Part shown: positions 6,589 through 10,375 of the stretch, piece after piece
How positions within the stretch are numbered: position 1 is the stretch's first letter
Layout: every line of letters starts with the position of its first letter
Source of the DNA: Rhodobacteraceae bacterium UBA6236
GTDB taxonomy: Bacteria > Pseudomonadota > Alphaproteobacteria > Rhodobacterales > Rhodobacteraceae
DNA length: 10,375 nucleotides
Assembly: GCA_002440945.1 (NCBI GenBank)
Contig: DJWG01000111.1
Coordinates: 1-10,375, forward strand
Direction: 5' to 3'
The notes under the pieces: model-generated
The model's input: the letters and a program-made list of their open reading frames with translations, nothing else
Databases searched by the model: none
Told to the model about the DNA's origin: nothing
Program-made: the position numbers and the translations under genes

Positions 6589-6629
6589 GTGCACCGGAGC
6601 GTGCACCTCCTGTGCACCGGATGTGCACC
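6589..6629. repeat. Four GTGCACC repeats upstream of the integrase
   Basis: GTGCACC occurs at 6589-6595, 6601-6607, 6612-6618 and 6623-6629, with steps of 12, 11 and 11 bp, so all copies face one side of the helix. They lie 37-77 bp upstream of the integrase ATG and 73-113 bp inside attR. The GTGCAC core is self-complementary. The last copy extends to GGATGTGCACC, which also occurs at the left end (892-902). Roles as integrase arm sites, excisionase sites or operators for integrase transcription are all plausible. Confidence 0.6.
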
Positions 6630-6645
6630 ACGGGGCTGAAATGCG

Positions 6646-6673
6646 AAAAGCCCCGCGAACTGCGAGGCTTTTT
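6646..6673. terminator. Bidirectional intrinsic terminator between tRNA-Asn and integrase
   Basis: AAAAGCC (6646-6652) pairs with GGCTTTT (6666-6672), and an inner CGC/GCG (6654-6656 with 6662-6664) follows one mismatch; the loop is 5 nt. T-runs are present on both strands (five T on plus, four on minus). It stands about 30 bp downstream of the mature tRNA-Asn 3' end and is inside the element, so the element supplies the tRNA's terminator and isolates the integrase from tRNA transcription. Confidence 0.78.
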
Positions 6674-6701
6674 CGTTCCAAATCAACGACTTAGGGAAGA
6701 T

Positions 6702-6721
6702 TTGGCTCCGGCGGTAGGGAT
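6702..6721 (+). repeat. attR-like direct repeat copy within tRNA-Asn
   Basis: The 20-bp sequence is identical to 781-800. It includes the encoded CCA end, discriminator, 3' acceptor strand and the start of the T-stem, so integration here leaves a full-length tRNA. Homology to the left copy ends abruptly on both sides (6701 and 6722 differ). Confidence 0.88.
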
Positions 6722-6777
6722 CGAACCTACGACCAATTGATTAACAGTCAACTGCTCTACCGCTGAGCTACGCCGGA
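6703..6777 (-). tRNA. tRNA-Asn (anticodon GUU)
   Basis: The 75-nt gene includes an encoded CCA. The acceptor arms TCCGGCG and CGCCGGA pair fully. The D-stem is GCTC/GAGC, the anticodon stem GTTGA/TCAAT, with loop CTGTTAA giving anticodon GTT, and the T-stem GTAGG/CCTAC with loop TTCGATC. The discriminator base is G. It decodes AAC and AAU. Its 3' end is the integration target of the neighbouring element. Confidence 0.97.
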
Positions 6778-6789
6778 ACACGGGGGGTG

Positions 6790-6818
6790 CTATAGCAAGG
6801 CTGATCCGGGGCGTCCAG
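6790..6818 (-). promoter_or_regulatory. Putative tRNA-Asn promoter
   Basis: On the minus strand, CTGGAC (6813-6818) and CTATAG (6790-6795) are 17 bp apart, with the -10 ending 12 nt before the tRNA 5' end (6777). The spacing and position fit a short 5' leader; the hexamers are moderate matches. Confidence 0.45.
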
Positions 6819-6846
6819 AGGGTTTGCGATAAAATCGTCATCTTCT

Positions 6847-7746
6847 TCAACGACGTCCGAACCGGGCGCGGCGGGACATCGGGTCAAGGGCGGAAACCAG
6901 ATTTCTTTCTGACAGATCAAGAAGATGTGCGAGCACGTTCATCTCGGCGGCGGGGAGCATCCGGGCGGGGGTCTCGGTGTAGATCCGCCGTGTCAGGGCC
7001 TGGGGCGTTGCCGCGCCATCGGAAAGTGCGGTGAGGATCTGCGCCTCGCGCTGGCGGCGGTGGGCGATCAGGTCCGCGATACGCGCCTTGGGGTCGTCGA
7101 TCGCGGCGCCATGGGCCGGAAGCAGGCGCGCTGCGCCGCGTGCCGCGATCCGGTCGAGCGAGGCAAGGTAGTCGCCCATGTCACCATCCGGGGGCGCGAC
7201 GATCGTCGTTGACCAGGCCATCGCCAGATCGCCGCAAAGGATATCGCTGCCCATCGCGAAACACAGGTGGTTGCCGAAATGCCCCGGCGTGTGAAGCACC
7301 TCGAGCGTCCAGGTCCGGCCCTCGATGACCTCACCATCGACCACCGTCCGGTCGGGGCGAAAGCCTGCGTCGGCGCCCTCGGCGCGGGGCAGGTCGGCGT
7401 CGGCGGCGAAGGCCTCCATGCGTGGGGACCGGCCCGCGGCGGCATCGCCGAAGGCGATCACCGGCGCGCCCCAGTCTTCGGCCAGATGCCGGGCGAGGCC
7501 CGAGTGATCGTGATGGGCGTGAGTCACGAGGATGGCGGTGATCCGTTCCTTCCCCAGCGCCTCGCGCAGGGCGCGGGCATGGGCCGCGTCCTCGGGGCCG
7601 GGATCGACCAGCGCGACCTCGCCTTCACCGACGATCCAGCTGATCGTGCCGGGTCCGGTCATCGGCGAGGGGTTTCCGGCCAAAAGCCCGCGAAGGCCGG
7701 GCGCCGCCTGGAAGATCTGGCCGGGGAGAGGCGTGAGGGGGGGCAT
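6847..7746 (-). CDS. MBL-fold metallo-hydrolase (LACTB2-like)
   Basis: This 299-residue protein has the complete two-metal site of the metallo-beta-lactamase fold: THAHHDH (75-81; His76, His78, Asp80, His81), His156 in HTPGH, Asp173 in LCGDLA and His212 in PAHG. After about residue 225 comes a helical tail (AHRRQREAQIL, then TARRIYTETP-like sequence) matching the winged-helix domain that follows the MBL core in LACTB2-type proteins. Human LACTB2 is a ribonuclease and other relatives are thioester hydrolases; the substrate here is unknown. The start is well supported: AGGAGG lies 4 bases before the ATG. It is divergent from the EnvZ-like gene, and their 104-bp gap must hold both promoters. It ends 69 bp before the tRNA-Asn 5' end, on the same strand. 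Confidence 0.88.
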   Translation of the reverse strand: MPPLTPLPGQIFQAAPGLRGLLAGNPSPMTGPGTISWIVGEGEVALVDPGPEDAAHARALREALGKERITAILVTHAHHDHSGLARHLAEDWGAPVIAFGDAAAGRSPRMEAFAADADLPRAEGADAGFRPDRTVVDGEVIEGRTWTLEVLHTPGHFGNHLCFAMGSDILCGDLAMAWSTTIVAPPDGDMGDYLASLDRIAARGAARLLPAHGAAIDDPKARIADLIAHRRQREAQILTALSDGAATPQALTRRIYTETPARMLPAAEMNVLAHLLDLSERNLVSALDPMSRRARFGRR

Positions 7747-7850
7747 GTGGCCTCCTTCTGGGAAACGCCTTGAAGATGACCTTGGGGCCGGGAGGGTGCA
7801 AGCGAAATGCCCGCATTCAAATCCGCCGCAAACCCGGCTAGGGTCACGCC

Positions 7851-9185
7851 ATGCGGATCACCACCTTCCGGTTCGACTGGCTCAAACGCCTGATGCCCCG
7901 CGGTCTTTATGGCCGCGCGGCGCTTATCCTCATCCTGCCGGTGGTGGCGATCCAGCTGGTGGTCTCGGTCACGTTCCTGCAACGCCATTTCGAAGGCGTG
8001 ACCCAGCAGATGACCGACAATGTCGCGCAAGAGGTCGCGCTGACCCTGCACCTGTTCAACAGCATGCCCGATACGCTTCTGGGGCTGGAACGGGCGCGCC
8101 AGACGGCAACGCCCCTGTCCCTGCAGGTGGAGCTTCCGGCGATCACGCCGGCGCCCGGGGATACGCGGGTCTTCTATGACCTGTCGGGCCGCGTCATCAT
8201 CGAGCGGCTGCGCGCCCATCTGATCCGGGTTCGCGCCATCGACCTGGGGGATCTGCGCAACGTCAACCTGGTGGTCGACACGCCGAAGGGGCCGGTCCTG
8301 ATCCGGTTCGACCGGCGCCAGGTTTCGGCCAGCAACCCGCACCAGCTTCTGGTGCTGATGGTGGGCACCAGCCTTCTGATGACGGTGATTGCCATCATCT
8401 TCCTGCGCAACCAGTTGCGCCCCATCCGCCGGATGGCGATTGCCGCCGAAGCCTTCGGCCGCGGCCGGTGGGAGCCCTACCGCCCGACCGGCGCGACCGA
8501 GGTCCGCATCGCGGGGAATGCCTTTCTGGACATGCGCAACCGTATCGAGCGCCAGATCGAACAGCGCACCCTGCTTCTGTCGGGGGTCAGCCATGACCTG
8601 CGCACGCCGCTCACGCGGTTGCGGCTCGGCCTGTCGATGATCGACGATGAAGAAGTCCCGGCGCTGTTGCGTGACGTGGACGAGATGCAGCGGATGCTGG
8701 ATGCCTTCCTGGATTTCGCCCGCAGCTCGGCCGAGGTCGACCCGGCGGAAGAAATCGACCCCGTCGAATTCCTGCAAGGCATCGTCGCGGATTACCGGCG
8801 GATGGGCATGAAGGTGGCGCTGGTCCGGGTAGAGGGGCAGGGAACCGCGCTTTTAAGCCGTACGGCGCTGAGGCGCGCCCTGGATAACCTGATCAACAAC
8901 GCCCTGCGCTATGGCGGGCGGGCCGACCTGTCGGTGACGATCCTTGAACGCTCCGTCCGCTTCACGGTCGAGGATGACGGACCCGGCATCCCGCGCGATC
9001 AGCGGGAAGAGGCGCTGAAACCCTTCACCCGGCTGGACCGGTCCCGCAACCAGAACCGGGGCGGCGGCGTGGGCCTGGGCCTGTCGATCACAGCCGACAT
9101 CGTTCGCAGCCACGGCGGATCCTTGCGGCTGGCCGATAGTGAGACGCTGGGGGGATTGAAGGCCGAAATCGTTCTGGGGCGCTAG
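7851..9185 (+). CDS. envZ: EnvZ-like sensor histidine kinase
   Basis: This 444-residue inner-membrane kinase has a first membrane span at about 22-45, a periplasmic sensor region (46-165), a second span (166-186) and a HAMP linker (187-238). The dimerisation/phosphoacceptor block RTLLLSGVSHDLRTPLTRLR (phosphorylated His248) is very close to E. coli EnvZ. The ATPase domain has the N-box ALDNLINNALRYGG (343-356), G1 DDGPGI (375-380) and G2 GVGLGL (406-411). EnvZ-type kinases autophosphorylate and pass phosphate to OmpR to control outer-membrane and osmotic genes. No response regulator lies on either side in the window: the upstream neighbour is the divergent MBL gene and the downstream neighbour is convergent. 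The partner must be encoded elsewhere. The Shine-Dalgarno sequence is weak. Assignment to the EnvZ family is firm; signal and target genes are inferred from the family. Confidence 0.9.
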   Translation: MRITTFRFDWLKRLMPRGLYGRAALILILPVVAIQLVVSVTFLQRHFEGVTQQMTDNVAQEVALTLHLFNSMPDTLLGLERARQTATPLSLQVELPAITPAPGDTRVFYDLSGRVIIERLRAHLIRVRAIDLGDLRNVNLVVDTPKGPVLIRFDRRQVSASNPHQLLVLMVGTSLLMTVIAIIFLRNQLRPIRRMAIAAEAFGRGRWEPYRPTGATEVRIAGNAFLDMRNRIERQIEQRTLLLSGVSHDLRTPLTRLRLGLSMIDDEEVPALLRDVDEMQRMLDAFLDFARSSAEVDPAEEIDPVEFLQGIVADYRRMGMKVALVRVEGQGTALLSRTALRRALDNLINNALRYGGRADLSVTILERSVRFTVEDDGPGIPRDQREEALKPFTRLDRSRNQNRGGGVGLGLSITADIVRSHGGSLRLADSETLGGLKAEIVLGR

Positions 9186-9202
9186 TCACGGACCGGCAGG
9201 AT

Positions 9203-9427
9203 TCAGAGGATCAGCTGGAGAAGCTTGACCCACAGCCACGCGCCCAGAGCCGCAGCGGGGATAAGCCACCAGCCCGAAGGCATCTGCCATTCGCCGGGGG
9301 TGGGATCGGGCGCCGGCGGGCCATCCATATTCGGAGGCTGGCCTGCCTGTTCCTGCGCCTGCCAATGCGCCAAGGCCTCGGAAGGCTCTGCCGCATCGGA
9401 GTTGGTCTTCTTTTCTGCCTCGCTCAT
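9203..9427 (-). CDS. Small single-span membrane protein, 74 aa
   Basis: The first 50 residues are hydrophilic and Pro/Ala/Gln-rich (MSEAEKKTNSDAAEPSEALA, later PPNMDGPPAPDPTPGEW). They are followed by one C-terminal membrane segment (about 51-73: SGWWLIPAAALGAWLWVKLL). There is no N-terminal signal peptide, so it probably sits in the inner membrane as a tail-anchored protein. A GAGGA sequence precedes the ATG. I do not recognise a family. It converges on the EnvZ-like gene with a 17-bp gap and lies downstream of ilvH on the same strand, but the 79-bp gap makes co-transcription uncertain. Codon use matches its chromosomal neighbours. Confidence 0.7.
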   Translation of the reverse strand: MSEAEKKTNSDAAEPSEALAHWQAQEQAGQPPNMDGPPAPDPTPGEWQMPSGWWLIPAAALGAWLWVKLLQLIL

Positions 9428-9506
9428 GCCCCGGTCCTCGATCGTGTGCAGGCATGATGCGCCCTGCGGATTGAGAAATTGTTAGGGCGCGAGATCGTGG
9501 CAAAAG

Positions 9507-10070
9507 TCAGGCAAAACCACGAGACAATGCGGCAACCCCGGTGCGCGCGACCTCGGCCAGGCCAAGGGGGCGCATCAGGTCCGCGAAAGCGTCGATCTTG
9601 TCCGGCGTGCCGGTGATTTCGAAAACGAAGCTTTCCAGCGTGGAATCTACGACGCTTGCACGGAAAATCTCGGCCAAGCGCAGGGATTCGATGCGTTTTT
9701 CGCCGCTGGCGACAACTTTCAGAAGCCCCAGTTCGCGTTCGACCGAAGGCCCGTCAACCGTCAGGTCGTGGACCTCGTGCACCGGAACCAGACGCCCCAG
9801 TTGCGCCTTGATCTGTTCGATCACCGATGGCGTTCCCCGCGTCACGACAGTGATTCGCGACAGGTGGCCCTTGTGGTCGACCTCGGCCACGGTCAGGCTT
9901 TCGATGTTGTAGCCACGGCCCGAAAACAGCCCGATCACGCGGGCCAGAACGCCCGCTTCGTTATCGACCAGCACCGCCAGCGTATGGGTCTCGACAACCT
10001 GCGAATGGGGATCGCGCAGGTCATAGGCCGAATGGCTGGATGCGCCTTTCTTGATGTTGAGTGCGGACAT
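9507..10070 (-). CDS. ilvH: Acetolactate synthase small (regulatory) subunit
   Basis: This is the 187-residue regulatory subunit of acetohydroxyacid synthase (also named ilvN in many alphaproteobacteria). The N-terminal ACT domain (about 29-102) contains LVDNEAGVLARVIGLFSGRG followed by YNIESLTV, the valine-sensing surface (Asn37, Gly40, Asn55). The C-terminal domain (about 105-187) includes ERELGLLKV and the segment from IFRASVVD to FEITGTPDKIDAF. It activates the catalytic subunit and confers feedback inhibition by valine in the first common step of branched-chain amino acid synthesis. The start at 10070 is chosen because the frame above it (to 10133) is not conserved and because AGGGA precedes this ATG. 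It follows ilvI by 63 bp on the same strand, the usual operon order. Confidence 0.95.
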   Translation of the reverse strand: MSALNIKKGASSHSAYDLRDPHSQVVETHTLAVLVDNEAGVLARVIGLFSGRGYNIESLTVAEVDHKGHLSRITVVTRGTPSVIEQIKAQLGRLVPVHEVHDLTVDGPSVERELGLLKVVASGEKRIESLRLAEIFRASVVDSTLESFVFEITGTPDKIDAFADLMRPLGLAEVARTGVAALSRGFA

Positions 10071-10103
10071 GGGTCCCTGCCTTCGTATCTTGATGAACGT
10101 CAG

Positions 10104-10124
10104 GGGGGCGCAGGACGCGCCCCC
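10104..10124 (-). other. Hairpin in the ilvI-ilvH intercistronic gap
   Basis: GGGGGCGC (10104-10111) and GCGCCCCC (10117-10124) form a perfect 8-bp stem with a 5-nt loop, just after the ilvI stop. No T-run follows on the minus strand, so it probably does not end transcription fully; partial termination or 3'-end protection of ilvI mRNA could set subunit ratios. Confidence 0.4.
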
Positions 10125-10133
10125 GATTGCCAC

Positions 10134-10375
10134 TTAGACCAGTACTGCGCCGCCGGCCTGGATCGCGCCTTCGGTCGAGGCATCGCCCAGGAGCATCTCG
10201 TTGTGCGGTTTGCCGCTTGGGATCATCGGGAAGCAGTTCTCGTGCCGCTCGACCAGGCAGTCGAAGATCACCGGGCCATCGTAATCCAGCATTTCCTGGA
10301 TTGCATCGTCCAGCTTCGCGGGATCGTCGCAGCGGATGCCCTTGCACCCGAAGGCCTCGGCCAGCTTGACGAAAT
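10134..10375 (-). CDS. ilvI: Acetolactate synthase large (catalytic) subunit, C-terminal end
   Basis: The last 79 codons of the gene are present, from FVKLAEAFGCKGIRCDDPAK through DYDGPVIFDCLVERHENCFP and MIPSGKPHNEMLL to GGAVLV and a TAA stop. This is the C-terminal end of the thiamine-diphosphate-dependent acetohydroxyacid synthase catalytic subunit (ilvI or ilvB type), which condenses pyruvate to acetolactate or with 2-oxobutyrate. The MIPSGKPHN segment is typical of the isozyme III-like enzymes of alphaproteobacteria. The rest of the gene lies beyond the window. It is followed by its regulatory subunit ilvH. Confidence 0.93.
   Translation of the reverse strand, partial: FVKLAEAFGCKGIRCDDPAKLDDAIQEMLDYDGPVIFDCLVERHENCFPMIPSGKPHNEMLLGDASTEGAIQAGGAVLV

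Larger units (their letters stand above)
781..6721. mobile_element. Small integrative element (about 5.9 kb) inserted at tRNA-Asn
   Basis: The element is bounded by a perfect 20-bp direct repeat (781-800 and 6702-6721), of which the right copy is the 3' end of tRNA-Asn. The distance between the copies is 5,921 bp. A tyrosine recombinase gene lies immediately inside the tRNA end and reads away from it, the usual layout of tRNA-targeting genomic islands. Cargo is a hipBA operon, an hsdR stub and two unrecognised genes. No replication, packaging, conjugation or structural phage genes are present, so it is a satellite-like or degenerate island rather than a prophage or ICE. The integrase is frameshifted, so present-day mobility would need a helper. 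The boundaries rest on direct sequence identity; the history is inference. Confidence 0.82.

Noticed and set aside
6589..6629. The GTGCACC repeats as a CRISPR or microsatellite array
   Set aside because: The repeat unit is only 7 bp and the gaps 4-5 bp, with no spacers or cas genes; phased protein-binding sites fit better.
6553..6681. N-terminal extension of the integrase to an ATG at 6681
   Set aside because: The 43 extra residues translate the terminator and GTGCAC repeat region; the ATG at 6552 has a GGAGG site and starts the conserved DUF6538-like sequence.
7659..8777. Open frame of 372 codons on the minus strand across the EnvZ-like gene
   Set aside because: It is antisense to a clearly recognised kinase and to the start of the MBL gene; it is Gln/His/Arg-rich and has no homology I can see.

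Overview
The window looks like chromosomal DNA of an alphaproteobacterium, most likely Rhodobacteraceae. The right third is GC-rich and carries core genes (acetolactate synthase subunits, an EnvZ-type sensor kinase, an MBL-fold hydrolase, tRNA-Asn) whose protein sequences look typical of that family. No genus is claimed.

The main event is a small integrated element of about 5.9 kb, attached to the 3' end of tRNA-Asn(GUU). The tRNA lies on the minus strand at 6703-6777. Its last 19 bases plus one flanking base, TTGGCTCCGGCGGTAGGGAT on the plus strand, recur as a perfect 20-bp direct repeat at 781-800. This defines the two attachment sites. A large tyrosine-recombinase integrase gene (4178-6552, minus) sits next to the tRNA, as expected, but one missing base near 4549 separates its first two catalytic residues from the last three. 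GTGCAC repeats lie just inside both ends, and an 11-bp word (GGATGTGCACC) is shared by the two ends; these look like recombinase or accessory-factor arm sites.

Inside the element, from left to right: a cluster of hairpins; a hipBA toxin-antitoxin operon (minus, 1040-2607) with three palindromic operators spaced 49-50 bp apart around its promoter; the C-terminal stub of a type I restriction HsdR subunit (minus, 2907 to about 3179); two unrecognised plus-strand genes (3176-3565 and 3649-4062) converging on the integrase; an 11-bp-stem hairpin between the convergent genes; the integrase; and a bidirectional terminator at 6646-6673 that now also serves the tRNA gene. The element therefore reads as a decayed, probably immobile island kept with an addiction-type module and a leftover of a restriction system.

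Left of the attL-like repeat (1-780), base composition falls to roughly 50% GC and there is a partial DUF2971 gene (1-634, minus). This is probably also acquired DNA, perhaps a second element stacked at the same tRNA.

Right of the tRNA is ordinary chromosome: an MBL-fold hydrolase (minus), a divergently transcribed EnvZ-like histidine kinase with no response regulator beside it, a 74-aa single-membrane-span protein (minus), and ilvH plus the 3' end of ilvI (minus) in an operon for branched-chain amino acid synthesis.
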